Positions 46,663 through 60,096 of a stretch of 64,000 nucleotides of DNA are shown here, one piece after another. How positions within the stretch are numbered: the first letter of the stretch is position 1; each line of letters begins with the position of its first letter. This DNA is from Malurus cyaneus samueli (taxonomy: Eukaryota > Chordata > Aves > Passeriformes > Maluridae). The notes under the pieces are model-generated. The model worked only from the letters and a program-made list of their open reading frames with translations. It had not been told where the DNA came from and did not search any database. The stretch covers positions 3,979,060-4,043,059 of the forward strand of contig CM019219.1 in assembly GCA_009741485.1 (NCBI GenBank), in the 5' to 3' direction. The translations under genes were made by a program, and so were the position numbers.

Positions 46663-49600
46663 AAACACTGGTTTGAGGTGATGAACTGGTAAATCTTTAC
46701 ATGCACTGGAATAACCTTTCCTCTTTCAGGGCCGTGCAAAATGATTAAAATTTTGGTATTTATTATGAAATGCCTGAGAATTTTTCTGGGCAAGAAGAGT
46801 CGTTTTTCTGTACATCCATCAAAAACTTTCCTAAAAAGTCACTTGCTAGGATTTGTATCTTTGTCTGAGCAAGCACAGCTCTTGAGATGCTTTTGAGAGA
46901 GAGCACCAGGGTTCAGTGTGGGTGTGAGCTCTTTGCCAGCGTGTTTACCAAGAAATTATAACTGTAAACAGATACATATTTTCCAGGGCAGGAAGAAGAA
47001 ACACAGATGGAAATCAGGATTTCACCAGAATACTGCAATTTTAACAAGTTGAATGGATGTCCAGAGCCTGACAAGAATTAGGACTTCATTTTCACAAAGC
47101 TTTTAAGCACAGGGACTAATTATAAACACATGCTTATGAATACCACTGACCAGCAAAGTCTTGCACAAAAAATTAACTTCACAAAAATATAAAATCTTCA
47201 CGACAACGTCTTATGCACTTCCACTTGGAAATCTGCTAACAGCAAACATTAAATAAATAACACAAAGAAAACAGAGATGATTTTGCCTTCCCGTGGCAAA
47301 AAGAACCATAAAACAGGAGAGGTCATGTGGCAAGTGTGATTTACCTGAACTTTAAGTACTTTGAAAATGAAACACCAGGACCAGCATAATCAGTCAGGAG
47401 AGCAATTAGGGACTCCATAACCACTCAGAGGAGCAGCAGAGACCATAATCACTTGCCTGAGGAAATGGTTTTCACCTACACCCTGCATTCAGAGGGTTTT
47501 CTCTGCCTATCAGCAGTGTGTGAGTGAGGGAGTGTCTCAAACTCCTGACAGAGCAAGAATAATTCACGGGGAGTGGGGCTGCTCTTTAGGGAATCAGTCT
47601 GTCATAATTTATTCATATCTGGAATATATTGCTAAATAATATTGCTAAAAATGTGCAAAGCCTGGGCTTGCCAGAGGTTTGTGGGACACCTTTAACTCTG
47701 CTGTGCAACAGGAATTGCTACAAAGAACAAAGATGGGGCTTTTAGAGGCTTTTAACTGTTTTAAAACCATAAAACCAATAGTTGAGGGAAATAGTCCAGG
47801 TGGCTAAATTTCAGGACAGGTTTCATGTGAAGGTGATGGCATCGTGCAACTGATGATTTAATTCTGTGTTTCTGTTTATGAAGATGAATTTTAGGGGGAA
47901 ATTCAGACATGACAGTGATGCAATACTTTAAAAAAAGAGCAGCAAAAGCCTTTGAAAGTATTGGAAAAGGGTCTGTAGAAGGAAAAATGTGAACACATCC
48001 TCAGAGAGTAAAAGGCGAATGATTTTGGTATATCTTGCCAGCAGGCTTGAACACCTGCTTTTTCCTGCCCTTTTTTCTTCATCTTTTTAAGATAAATTAA
48101 TTATTTCAATGGCCATGAAAAGCCAAGTAAGCGACTCCACTCTAATGTGATGAGATTTTCTCCATACTACAGAGGATTTGAATGCTAAATAGACAGAGCA
48201 GCTACAGGTCCACAATTATCTAACCATATTAGATGCTTTTTGCTCGGATTTTTTTTGCTCAGTGTGGGTTTTGTGCATTCATCGAGGATGCTCAGACAAC
48301 CAGAAATCTGCTGGACATCTTGAAATCAGCATCTGCATCTGCTACAGCATCTCTGCACTCCGTGGCTCTCTCCTGGTGAATCTGGAACGTTCAGGAATCT
48401 CCTCCTTGGTCCCCTGGCACAAGCTCAGCAGCTGTTTCCACATCTGCACCTTCCTGGCAATTTCCTGGAAATCTTCTGGAGAAGCAGGAGAGAACTGCAG
48501 CAATTTCACTGCAGCTGGAGTGCAAGAAATCCAGTTTGCTTTTGTGTAAAACAAGAGCAATTTGCAGGAGAATTATTTAATCGAATAAATTCTGTATCTG
48601 GGCAATTATGGAGGAGATGGGAAAGGCAAACTGGAGCTGCATGTGTGGAAATTCTGACTGTGAGCCCCAATCTAACACAGGCTCAGCTTCAGGCTCTCAC
48701 GTGGAGTTCTTGCTGAAGGTAAACACTCATCAGGGCATTCAGCAGCAGGCAGGAATAAGCCAATAGGACCAATCACATCTGTACATGCAACATGGAAAAA
48801 ATTAAAAATTTGGGAGCAGAAGATGTGCTGTTGATTGCTCCCTGAGAAATACACTCCAGTTTTTTCAGGCTGGTTATAACTGATGAGTTTTTGCTGTGTT
48901 TCTTGGATTTTTTTTTTCTTTTTAATGACACTTTCCAAATGCATTCACAGCATTTCAAACCAACTTTATGTTATGATGGAAGGCCTATTCCTTTACCTCC
49001 ATATTCTTCACATGCAGTTTTTGTTTAGCAGGCTTTTCTGGAAGAAGGGGAAGAGCAAAGCATGCTAAACTGTGATCTGGACCCGGAGGGAATTGCAGTT
49101 CTGTTCTAAGTGCAATGCAGCAGAATCCAAATTTAACATTTATGTTAATTATGAAGGCAGCGGGAGGGGTGTTTGCTTTATCACCAGCCTCCATCTACCA
49201 TAAAACAAGCTTCTTCATGGTGCTCCTCCTGCCTGCAGTAGATTTTATCCCTGAAATGGCAGAGGCCCTTTTTTTTGTCCTTTCATCATGGACCAGGTCA
49301 GCCAAAAGGTCCAGTTCTAGTGTGCACACATGCTTGTTAGCTCGATGTACTTATTCTTTTAATAGACTCCGCGGGTCATTTTTTCCTTTTGTGTTTTGCC
49401 TGATCTTACTGTATCGCTTTTCATTCCTGGCTCTCTGCAGATTCAGGGCTCTGCAGCCTCCAGTGTCACATTGTGGGTGGTCCATTTCGTCTGAGGCATT
49501 CGGAGCCAAATGTGAATAGAAAACAGCTTTTGTTCTGCAATTTTGGACTTTACCCCTAAATACCTACCAGACTGTAATCATCCACACATCACCCACTGCC

Positions 49601-51789
49601 AATAAATAACCCATTTTATTATCCCAGTCTCTAGATGGAGAAGAACATTTTTTGCTGAATTCAGCTGGAGGCAGCAAAATGCTGGGTTGTCTTCCTTTTT
49701 TTCCATATCAAAAAAAGTCAGGTATTTTATTAGAGTGGCAGCAGTGTGATTGTTTATTTTCTTATACAGGAACATCAATAACAAAGTAAAAAAAAAAAAA
49801 AAAAAAAAAAGGTGGACTTTAAATGTTTCAGCGTTATATAAAGTTGTATAAAATAAAGCAGAATCTTGCCAACAGGGCTTTTCACATCTCTGGGACTAGA
49901 AAAAAATGAGTGTGCAGCTAGAGGCTGAGAAAGCACAGAGCTTGAAAGCCATGATAATATAATTTTACAGAAGCACTGAGGAATCTCAGTGAAATCCTCA
50001 GGCGTGGTAGAGGTGATTAAAATAGAAATGCTCTGCAGCTCCCTGGCAGCTCATAATGGAGGTGTCAGGTAAAGCCAAACAGTGGATGAAGGAGGCAAAG
50101 AGTGCAGGGAAAGCTGGCAGATGAATTCGAGCTGCAACACACAGAATTTAACAGAAAAGCAATGCTTGGGCCAGCTATTCTCCTAATCCAGGTCCAACAG
50201 GAGCAACACACAGCCATCCCAGCTGGGCTGAGTAAGGAAAGACTTTAAGAGGGGACAAATGTGAATTTAACCTTCAAGTTTTCTTCTTCCCCTGTTCAGA
50301 TATTTGGGAAGTGCTTTCCTGTGCTCCCAAGTCCCCACGAGGATGCTGACAGGGCAGTGAGCAGTAGCTTGGCCACACAGCTACAGCAGCTTCTGCTTTG
50401 AAAGGGTTTGATCGGATTCAGGCAAAAGTTTTCAGTCCCAAGGGGCTTTTCAGTTATTTTTATGATGCATCAGAGTTATATTCGTGATGCTGCTCTCCTT
50501 CACAAAACCTCACTGCTCCGATTTGTGGCTCTCCAGGGAGTCCTTATAGCACAGATGAAGGGCATTGGGTTAAATCTCATTTTACTAGGCAACCTGCTTT
50601 GTATCATTTTCCTTTTCTTTTTTTTTTTTTTTTTCCCATGGATCAAGAATGCATTTTTGGCATATTGTACACAAACAAATGCTGTTCTGGGTGGAAGCCT
50701 ATCTGGTAGTTGATGCAATGAATTGTGCCTCAGTGAGTGATGGAGTCAGCCTCCGAATTCCTGGTTGAGCATTTTCTATTGATTTATTGTGCAGCCACAG
50801 ACAACCAGCTCGTGTCTTCCTGCCTCCTCTATTCTCTTTGTTATTCCTTTTGCTTGGGTATAATTACTCCACACAACATTTTCCCCTTGACCCTTATTAA
50901 AAAGGCTTTTTTAGGTCAGGTGAGAGGCTTGGATGGGAGTTTCCATGCTTTGGGACTGCCTTTCCCCTGGCCTGGGCAGGGTTTCTGTGGTGCAGGTGCT
51001 GTGGTGAGGGATCCTTCCCAAGGATGGGAGAAGGGTGATCATTCACAGCCAGGGTGAGTCCTCACAGAGAATTTTGGGCAGGCAGAATTTTCTGGCTGCA
51101 GGTTCCTCCAGCCACACTGGGAGGGTGACAATCTTTACAGGCACACCCCTAAACTGTGCTCCTGGAACTGTCCAAAGAGACCTGGCTCTTTGGAGAGCTT
51201 TGTTGGTGTAGCCGTGTGTTTTTCAGCTCTCTCTCTGTTTTCAGCTTCAGTCTGGATTGAGATTTGCATCTGGTTTTCTGTTCCTTCCTTTCTCAGTTCC
51301 TCTCTTGGTCTAAGCTCAAAACTGGGCACAGTTTCACTTGGAACTGCAGTGAACTTCCAGAGCTTTCCAATAAATTTGTGATGCTGTAAATATTGATGAG
51401 ACCCCATGGCACATCCACGTGCCTTTCTGCTCTGTGGCATTTGGGATAACTTGCAGAGCGATCCCAGAGGATGTTGCACTACAACTCGTGAGCAAATCCA
51501 TCTCCAGAAGTTTGGCATCTGGATTAGAAGGGTCCACAGGGCAACAAAAGGGCAACACAAGGATGAAAAAGAGATAACTGGGCACCCACATCCAGGTTCT
51601 TCCCTTTGGTCTGTGCTGCTCACCCTCCCATCCCACTCCCCAAATAAATCCTCACCAAAAACGAACAAAAAGAAAAACCCTTACCACGATATACACAAAA
51701 ACAGCACTTGTGGTGGGACACGAAGGACAAATGCAAACTGCTCATCAGAATGAGTCCTGTTCGGACTGAGCTCAAAACATTAAAAGCTA
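46663..51789. other. No gene recognised; unique sequence with a few simple repeats
   Basis: Simple repeats are a 13-bp tandem ATATTGCTAAATA/ATATTGCTAAAAA at 47626-47651, an A23 run at 49788-49810 and a T17 run at 50618-50634. Frames reach 177 codons (minus, 51135-51668) but several overlapping frames on the other strand are open too, with no known domain. Confidence 0.5.
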
Positions 51790-51950
51790 ATCCCCCAAAA
51801 TGCGGTCCCTTGCAGCAGTTAATGACCTGCTAGTCTGCGAACCATCAGGAGAGGAAGCCGGCAGCAATTAACACTTTGGGAACTCTAACAATGGCAATGA
51901 ACCATGTCCCGGGCTTGTTATTGTGACTGGGGTGGGGAAACACAACCGGT
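51790..51950. promoter_or_regulatory. Candidate conserved non-coding element with SOX-type motifs
   Basis: Unique sequence carries a full SOX core AACAATGG at 51887-51894, the inverted core TATTGT at 51919-51924, and homeodomain-like CAGTTAATGA and CAATTAAC. CpG words (TGCGG, TGCGA, GCCGG, CCCGGG) persist in it although the region is CpG-poor. This suggests constraint, but conservation has not been tested. Confidence 0.25.
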
Positions 51951-54900
51951 GCTCAGAGTGACAGTGAATAATGGAAATATTGCAGCACAGAGGGGAGAAG
52001 AGCGATCGATGCCATCCAGGAGTGGAAGAGGAGCTTTGGGAGTTCAGGGGAGGAGCAGAATGGCACCAGTGTGACCCAGAATCTGGGACAGAACATTCCC
52101 ATCCTGCAGAGAGGGACAGGGAGAGGAGGAGGAAGGGAATTGGAACCCAAAATGAGTGCTGGCAGTCATTTTATGGGCTCGCTCTTTGTTCATTCTTCTG
52201 GCTGTCAGACCGAAACATCTTACCAAACCATGGTGCCTCAGAAAGCTCAGAATTTCCCAGGGAAAAGTGATCAGGGAAATTCACATTCCTCTACTTCCTG
52301 ATAGATAGAAACCTCTACAGGTTAATTCCCCAAAAGAGAGATGTGTCCAGGAATTTCCTTTGCCAAATTCCAAACCCGAGGGTACTCCAGACACCTCTTG
52401 CCTTTACAGAATGATGCTTCAGAGATATTCACGGACTCAATATTTATTTTTCTTTATTTTCTCATTTCATGGAAGCAGCCACAGGATGCAAGGACAATAT
52501 CAAAGGATCCCTTTGGGGTGTCCCTGGCTGCCTGTGAAGTTTCAAGGACATTTGTCTACAGATTTTTGTTGTTCTTTATGCAGTGACCTGACCTCTCACT
52601 GCTCAATATTTGTGAGACTGCAAACTGAATACTTTCATATATTTCAAAAATAACCTTCTCTAATGACTAAAGTAAGGACCTTGAATGCCCTTGATTAATG
52701 GTATAGATGGTTGTTTTGTGCCTGGTACACTTTTTTTTTTTCTCCTTCTGTCAGACAGCAATATCTCTGTGCAGAAAAAATTCTTCTCACTGTTCCATGT
52801 GAGATCAATTCCATTCCCTGGCATATGGGCAGAGGCGAGGGGAATCCACTCTGGAGTTGGTTCCCAGTCAAATCTGGGTTCATACAAGTTTCTTCCACAC
52901 CGAAGCTTCAGGAATTAGGAGCAGTGATTTATGGGCTTTTGACAAATTCCCATCTGCTCTCATTCCGTGTAGTTTTTTTCCCCCTCGGAGTTCAAAGGCT
53001 GTCTGCTGCAGCTCTGCACTGCCCTGCTGATGTATGGCTGTCTCTGAGGCTGCCACTGCTCCAATTTTAACACTGACAGAGCTCTGTGCTGCGATTCAAG
53101 AACCACCTGAAGAGCTCCAAAAGGCAGGAAACCTCCTCTGCTCAGACCCAGCCAGCCCAGCGGTGTCTGAACCATCATTTGTGCAGATAAATCTAACAAC
53201 CGTCAGAAAAGGTTGTACTAGGAATGTTGTTGGGGATTGGAGGGAAATTGGTGATGATGTAATTTTGCATCATTTCTTTTCTGACTGCCACATTCTGCAG
53301 CAAAAATGATATTTTTTTAATTTTTTTTTTTAATTTATTTATTTACTATGTGTAGCTATCAGCATTTAGAAAAGAACAAACCAAGTTTGGGGTTTTTGCC
53401 CCAACGCTGAAATTTTGAGCTTTGTGTAAATACAAATGCCTCAACTTTTCACTATTTTATTGTGGAAAGTCACAAATTCAGGCATAGAAAGAAAAAAGGA
53501 ACAGCATTGAGTAACTTGTTGCACATTTATTGGTTGAACATTCATTGTAGTAGCAATTACATAACTCACACACTGCACACAAAAAGAAGTAATAGATGTT
53601 AAAAATCCAATAAAAGGACATATTATTCCACTAATTCTGTTAACACTAAATCCAGTTCCTCCCTCAATTACAAATACACAATTCTCAGTGTGGCAATAAG
53701 TGGTCAATATGGGAAAAAAAATTAATCATATTTTGTCATTACCCTCAGTTTCACACATCTCTAACTTAAAAAAAGCCCACCCTGTATTCTAATATTTCTG
53801 GGAGAAATCCATGTGTATCATTCTGTTAATCCTGCAAACATATTAAAATCAACATTTAGATTTTCTCAACATTTTCAAGTATGATCCTTTTTTATGGCCA
53901 GTACCTTCTTTTTAAAACAAAAATGTACGTTAGACATTTACCTGCTTTACTAGTGCTTAGTTATTTTCCAACTGAGACTTTAATTCTTTACAGATAGAGG
54001 TAAAGGGAAATAAAGAACAAAAATGAAAATGCTAAATAAATTGCCATGATTTCTCTCTTCTCTTCCTTCTTTTGTGCCCTCCAAAATCAAGATGAATTTT
54101 TCTAGACCCCTGCACAAGGAAAATCATCTCCAACTTGTTGAACACAAGATCTTTTCCAAGTTTTGGTCAGATTTTGCTGCTTTTCAGTCTCACAGGATGG
54201 CCAGCTAAAAGAGCCTTTCCCTCTCTGTCTCTGGTGCAAGTTGGCAGTGGCACGTTCTCTTTTGGGTGCAAAACACAAAATTATTTCAAACCCACTGATA
54301 TGCTGTGTGTGCAGCCCTGTTTTCCAAGAAGATTGGATCCTGCTACCAAGGGATGAATGAAACTGAGAAAATGATGTTAGGAGAGCAGGAAAAGAGCCAA
54401 TCACGAGGTCCAAAAAGTGACAATTTGCAGTTAAATTGAGTTGCTCAGAGGGAGGGCAGTGGTGGGGAAGCAGCTTTTTGTTAGATAAGTCCCTTTAGAC
54501 AGGAGATGGAGGAATACTTTGAACTTGGGCTGGATGTAAAATGGATGAAGGCTACCAGGAGTGACCTTTTTTTGAATTATGATGATCCTAACGGGGAGAG
54601 TTAAGTGAAAACTGATGCAGCAGGGCTGCAGTTAACTGGGAAAAGAGTGCATTTGGCTGTTTGAAGGTCCATATGTAAAAGCAGAAAACTTCAGTGGACA
54701 TCCACAAATAATGAGAGGGATAATTTATTCAAGAAACCATCTTTTCAGTTGACAGCCACAAGCATAATAACATGCTCTTTCTCTCCCTAAGAGGTGCCTG
54801 TGCCTCGATTTTATTCTTGCTTCTTTCTATGGCACAGAAATCTTTTCAATCTCAGCTTCTTTGTAACGTTAGGGCTTCAGGCAGCTATTAGAAAAATTCA

Positions 54901-55309
54901 TAAGAAAAACAATTAACTCCCTTTAAGTCTATTTATACTCTGTTTTCATGGCTTCACATTTCATTTCCAGAAAGTGCAACAGAATTTACTGCTACGCTCC
55001 CAAGTGCTACTGGCAATGTTATTGCTGTATTTATTATGATAGCAGTGTTTAATCATTGCATACGTAATAGTATCAAAGAGTCTCAGCTATAATCCCTTTA
55101 TTATAAAAACCTTATGAGCAAACCCAGCTTTTATTATTGAAGAATAACACTGTGAGCAGCAGTTGCTTTGAAGGGCAGCACAGGGGCCAAAGGTAAAAAA
55201 AGGCCAAAAAGTTCTGAACAGAGACTGCCGTTGTTTCACATCCTAACACTTGTTTGTTGTCTGAAACAGCAGGAGCCAGCCTTAAACCCAAGGCTGCTTG
55301 AAGCCTGGT
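51951..55309. other. No gene recognised; unique sequence
   Basis: T-rich runs lie at 52731-52741 and 53310-53345. Frames are up to about 120 codons (plus, 52711-53070) with no recognisable domain. No named repeat is seen. Confidence 0.55.
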
Positions 55310-55351
55310 CAGGTTTTTACCAAACAAAGAACTGTGCAGGTTTTTACCAAA
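55310..55351. repeat. 27-bp direct repeat, two copies
   Basis: CAGGTTTTTACCAAA occurs at 55310-55324 and again at 55337-55351, an offset of 27 bases. It sits 25 bases before a second tandem array. Confidence 0.85.
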
Positions 55352-55376
55352 AAATATTTCCAAAATGGCTCTGAAT

Positions 55377-55452
55377 GTTTCATGGAATCACATTCCTCTG
55401 GACGTTTCATGGAATCATTCCTCCCAAAGTTTCACGGAATCATTCTCTGCCC
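55377..55452. repeat. ~25-bp tandem repeat, three copies
   Basis: GTTTCATGGAATCA-type units start at 55377, 55404 and 55429. They have 27, 25 and about 24 bases, each ending in an ATTCC or ATTCT word. Within each unit GGAAT and ATTC(C) face each other as a small inverted pair around a CA-containing spacer. Confidence 0.88.
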
Positions 55453-57712
55453 ATCTGAAGCTCTCTGCCCAATAAGATCCTGTGGATTGTCCCTTTTATG
55501 TACTGCAAACAAAGCTCTTCTCTTGCTGAGCCAGCCAGAATCAGGCACAAGGCACGGAGGATTCCAGAATTCGTTCCACCACGTGTTTTCAGAACTGGAG
55601 CTGTGCGGCAGCGCAGAGGGATTTCCAGGAAACTCAGGAAAGGCTGGAGGAGTTTGGGTGTCAGGCTCTGCTTCCATGGCTCTCCTCATTTCTGCTGCTT
55701 TTGTGGAAGTGTTTTTAAGCTCAGCCTGTCGCTTCCAGTACATTTAAATAATTTATAAACTCTGGGAGGTGATCTCTGAGCCATCCTAACCTGCAGCAGG
55801 TCAGGTTTCCATATTGTAAAGGGAGCCCTGATTTGTCAGGCTGTGGCATGGAAATTTGGATTCCAGGCCCAGTCCTCATTTGTGAACTTCAAATGTGCTG
55901 TAATTTATGGCTTGCCTGGTGCAGCTAATGCAGCTTTTCTCTATTTTGAATCGTGGATGTTTGACAAACGAGCCAGGCTTGTGCCCATCTGCCCTTGTGC
56001 TCGTGAATATTGACTTCCTTATCCTTGCAAGTGCTCGAGGAATTTTATTGGGAAAAGGCAAATGTCAAAAGTGTAAAGCTACTTTAATAAAACTGGCTGG
56101 GATCAGGTTTCCTTGCTGGCTGCCTGCCACTGAAAATCCCTTTGTTAGCTTTTTAAAATTTCCTGTGACAAAAAGAACCCTTTTCATTCCTTTCTATCAG
56201 ATCGAACAAGTTTAATTAAAATGTGAAGAATTTGACTAAAAATGTCACAGCACAGAAATCTTTGGGGTACCTTCCTTTTGTACCTGCCTGGTTTTGTGGT
56301 TTACATTATTTTAAGGACAGTTCTAAACCTCATTGATTGTAGAAAGCACGAAAGAACAGGGATAAAAGATTAATTATACTACCATATTTTTGAGTGATTT
56401 TGTCCTTCCATTTTCCACGGGTGCTGATAAAAGTTTCATGAAAAACAAGGATCATGAGCGACTGTGGGGGTAAAAAAGAAATTAAAAAAGAAAAGAAAAT
56501 ACATGTTAAATGTGAACACAATGAAACAATTAGAGCAAATGAAAGCATTTCTGTGCAGCTGGAGCCCACGATTGATATACTGTGCACTGGACTGGGAGCT
56601 GTAGGAAACACTCATTGTCCCTACAGCTGCTTTGATTGGCAAAACTGAAGTTAGCATAAGGAGCTAGCGAGATCCAATGCAGCATCCAAATGAAAATTCC
56701 AGTATTTGACTGGAAAAAAATAGTAGTTACATGTTTGGACATCCACTGTTTAAATTGCACTGGGTTACTGTGACATGTGAAGTGCTTGGCATGAACAAAT
56801 ACTTTATATCAAAACAATCAGACTCTGTTAAAAAGGAGCATTTCAAAATGCTTGGAATGTCTTATTATTTTGGACATGAAAAGAGACATGGTCAGGAGAG
56901 TAAATACAATTTTGGTGTCAGGTACCTATCAGAAATGTAATGAATTGTTAATAAAATGGTGAAGCACAAATTTCACAACAAACCCACCTTATTTCCAGTA
57001 ACAAGGCAGTGTTTTTGGTGTCAGTGCAGAGCATAGAGGGGCAGCTTGCAGAAATCCCAAGGGATTTGGTTTCTTTACTCCATGTCCCTCTGTTCTATTG
57101 GTGTGTTTTTATTCAAAAAGAGGAAGACTGTCTGATAAAACCTGTTCTAGCATCCCTGGCTTCTCCACAGTGCTCACCTGCCCTGCTTTGGGAGCAGCTG
57201 GGCCATTCCCAGGAGCTCTGTGAATAAATGAGCAGTGAAAGCGATGCCAGGTCCCAGGGCTGTCATTGTGTCACACAGCAAAAGGCCCTGGGGACAGATA
57301 AGGGACCTTGCAAACAGCACCTCCCAAAGCAGGAGATGGAGACAAGCAGCACACAGGCCAGCAGTGCACTCATTCCAAACATTTTTTTAATCCTCTAATC
57401 ACTCTTGTTCAATTCTTTTTGTTCCCCACCTCCTTCAAAGCAACAATGCCCGTGTGGTCCTTTCCAAATGAGGAAAGAGCCGGGTTCAACAGAAGATTTT
57501 GCCAAAGCCAATAAAAAGAAGCGGCAGTAGCTGTGTTAAAATCCAATTGTTTTTTAAAAACACAAAAGGAGAATTAGCATGGCCTAGCCTTGGGCCAGAT
57601 CTGCTAATTTTCTGCAGTGTAGCATCATTACACATTTCAGGAGGCTCTCAGGAGCTGATAGGAACCATCTGAGCTGCAGATTTCCAAAGGCATTCCAGGG
57701 TCTCTGAGGAAA
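55453..57712. other. No gene recognised; unique sequence
   Basis: Frames run to 149 codons (plus, from 55298 through the repeats) without family resemblance. A 9-bp perfect hairpin lies at 56597-56628 in a conserved-looking stretch (about 56530-56640). Confidence 0.5.
56597..56628. repeat. Short perfect inverted repeat
   Basis: AGCTGTAGG (56597-56605) and CCTACAGCT (56620-56628) are exact complements with a 14-base loop. The stem is too short to be a microRNA precursor. Confidence 0.75.
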
Positions 57713-57845
57713 GGAATTAACAGGGAGGTCCCCAGAGAGGTGGAATTAACAGGGAGGAAGCCCAAGAGGTGTGGAAGCCTAAAAGATGTGGGACCCCCAG
57801 ATGGAGATGGGCGTGTGAGACCCTAAAGGTGTGGGAAGCTCAGGC
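57713..57845. repeat. Degenerate tandem repeats, purine-rich plus strand
   Basis: GGAATTAACAGGGAGG occurs twice at 57713-57728 and 57742-57757 (29-bp offset). Decayed units of the form CTAAAGGTGTGGGA with GCC or CCC follow at about 57765-57845. The plus strand is strongly G/A-biased. It could be an old minisatellite or the inside of an unrecognised LTR; the AATAAA near 57955 is compatible with the latter but proves nothing. Confidence 0.7.
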
Positions 57846-58085
57846 AGAGTGTAGGGCATGAATATATAGGACAAAAATTTGTGGGATGAGAGGAAGGTGG
57901 AGGCTGAAAGTTGTGAAAGGGTCAGACCCACCAGTTGTGAGTTCCTAGGTGTTAATAAATACATTTAGCCCTTTTTTAAAACCTTTCCAAATGCTGCTTA
58001 GTTTCTGCATGTTTTGAAATGAAGTTATCTCAGAAACACAGCTTGGCTTCCAAGGCTGCTCTGAGCTCTGGGAACAGCCTGAGAA

Positions 58086-58115
58086 ACAGGAATTGTGTGT
58101 ACAGGAATTGTGTGT
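58086..58115. repeat. 15-bp perfect tandem duplication
   Basis: ACAGGAATTGTGTGT is present twice without a break. Confidence 0.95.
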
Positions 58116-59436
58116 ACATCATGTTCCCCTCATTGGATTATGACATGGAATAGGTGAAGTGTGGCAAGAGCTAGAATTGGGTCAAAATACAGATTTCTTT
58201 GGCTCAAATTTAATGTAAAGAGCAGCAGTTTATAATGACTCCTGGGCATCCTCTCAACTCATCTCTTTGGGTGATTGTTCAAGGTACTCTCCTGTTTCCT
58301 ACTCTCTTATTTCAAGGTACAATAAGCATTACCTTTAGTGAATGAGAGACTGAAAATCTGGTCCAAAAATACCATCCTTCATCTTAGACATATCAAACCT
58401 AAAAGCAGATATGTAAAGTCCAGAAATACATTTTCAGGTGGGATATTACAGCTAATATTTACAACAGTTTAATTCACAGGACTACTTTAAAAAAAACAAA
58501 CTCCTCTATTCTTTCATTAGGGATGAAAATCATAAAAGCAGGCTATGTGGAAGATATTTTATTTTCCCTGCTACATTCAGGAAAGGGTAGAAAACGACGC
58601 GCAAATAATCCAGAGTGTTTAATTTTAGCTAAGTGTGGGCAAGGTTTGCTGTGTCAATTGGAACTCAGAATAAAATACCCCATGTGTATCCAGCCCTTAA
58701 CCCTCGAGGATCTCAGAGCCCTCAAAACACACCAAAAACTTTTTCACCCCATGGAGTCACAGGGCTGCTCAGGGCCACAATGGGGCTGTTGTTCAGAAAT
58801 GCCTGAGCAGGGTAGGAAGTTAAGAATAATACAGCGTATTCAAATATAACTTTTAGGAGTATTTAGGTAGGCTGAATGCAGCTAACCTGGAATTTGGCCA
58901 CAAGACTCAGCTTAACAGCCCCGCTCTTGTCAAAAGCGGAATAAGATCTTTAATTTTTCCATTCCATTGCCATTAATCACCAGAAGTGGTCATGAGGTGT
59001 TCCACCCCAGCCAGCAGCCAGGCTTTCCAACAGCAATACAATTCCAGGGCACCACATCAGGGCTGCCTCAGAGTGCCTCCTGCTGAATCACCAACCCCAT
59101 TTCTTTCACATCCTGGCTTCCCATCTGAAAAATCACCAGCTCTCCTGACCATCCAGAGGATGATCTGAGGGGTTGAGAGCCTGTGTTTCTATCGAGAGGT
59201 CTTCAATCTTCAGGAGAATCTCTTAGGAAGGTTTGTCTTTGCTGACAGGCTGAGTTTAAAATAAAACAGCAATTGCCCTAATCTGTAGTAATTTGCTATT
59301 TAAAATATGAAGGAAATTTGGATAATAAAGAGGATATAAAGAGGAGTTGAAATTACGGAGTGATTTTTTAAAAACCAAATTAACTCTAGGTTTTTGACGG
59401 TCTTTGCTGGCTTCTGAATCCAATTAGTTTTTGTGT

Positions 59437-59440
<4 letters not shown>

Positions 59441-59469
<29 letters not shown>
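59441..59469. repeat. Poly(A) run, 29 bases
   Basis: An uninterrupted A run after GTGTATTT. No retroposon body is recognisable upstream. Confidence 0.95.
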
Positions 59470-59472
<3 letters not shown>

Positions 59473-60057
59473 AAAGCGAAATGATAGAAGCCTCTAATTA
59501 CAGAACCAGAGATATCAGTGTACAGTAGACAGAGACAGGAAGGAGAAAACTGGTGATATGTGGCCTGATAGGGAAGGAGACTTCTGTAGCTAAAGAAGGC
59601 ACAAGGAATTATTGACACAAAGATTTTGCTGTGAAACTCATTCTATGTAAATAACATCCTTGCCAGATGCTGCATTCAATTAAGATAGCTTTAACAATTC
59701 TGTTTTATTTTTTTTTCTTTCCAATTAGAGGACGGTATTTACATTTCTGCCCAGAGAGACTGAAGCTCTGTAACTCTCAGAGTAATTGCCAGAGCCTGAT
59801 TTAAGGGATGTTCCTAATTGGACAAGTTCTGCACTTTAGGTTAGGAATTATCTATTGTGTCTTGCATTTGTTCCAGTCAGAGGACATTATGGTCACTGTG
59901 TTTCCTTGGCAGGACTGGCAGCTGCTTCAGTGTCAGCTCTTCAGGCTGATTTACCTTCCAGCAACACACAAAACTGAAAACCCTGTTTACTGAAAAACTG
60001 AAAATCTCATGCTTTGCATTTGAACTAGAATAAAGAGCTGTGAGAACTGTGCAAATG

Positions 60058-60061
<4 letters not shown>

Positions 60062-60096
<35 letters not shown>
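60062..60096. repeat. Poly(T) run, 35 bases, followed by CAGGTAAAG
   Basis: An uninterrupted T run directly followed by CAG and then GTAAAG. This looks like an acceptor immediately joined to a donor, but no exon can lie between them. It is best read as a homopolymer repeat. Confidence 0.93.

Noticed and set aside
51135..51753. 177-codon minus frame with overlapping plus frames
   Set aside because: Several frames on both strands are open over the same bases, which shows local stop-codon scarcity. No domain, signal peptide or splice pattern supports any of them.
58688..58760. GAGGATCTCAGAGCCCTCAA as an ancient amniote repeat fragment
   Set aside because: It recalls the 'GGATCTCAAAGC' word found in old vertebrate repeats, but only about 20 bases fit and no flanking repeat body can be followed.
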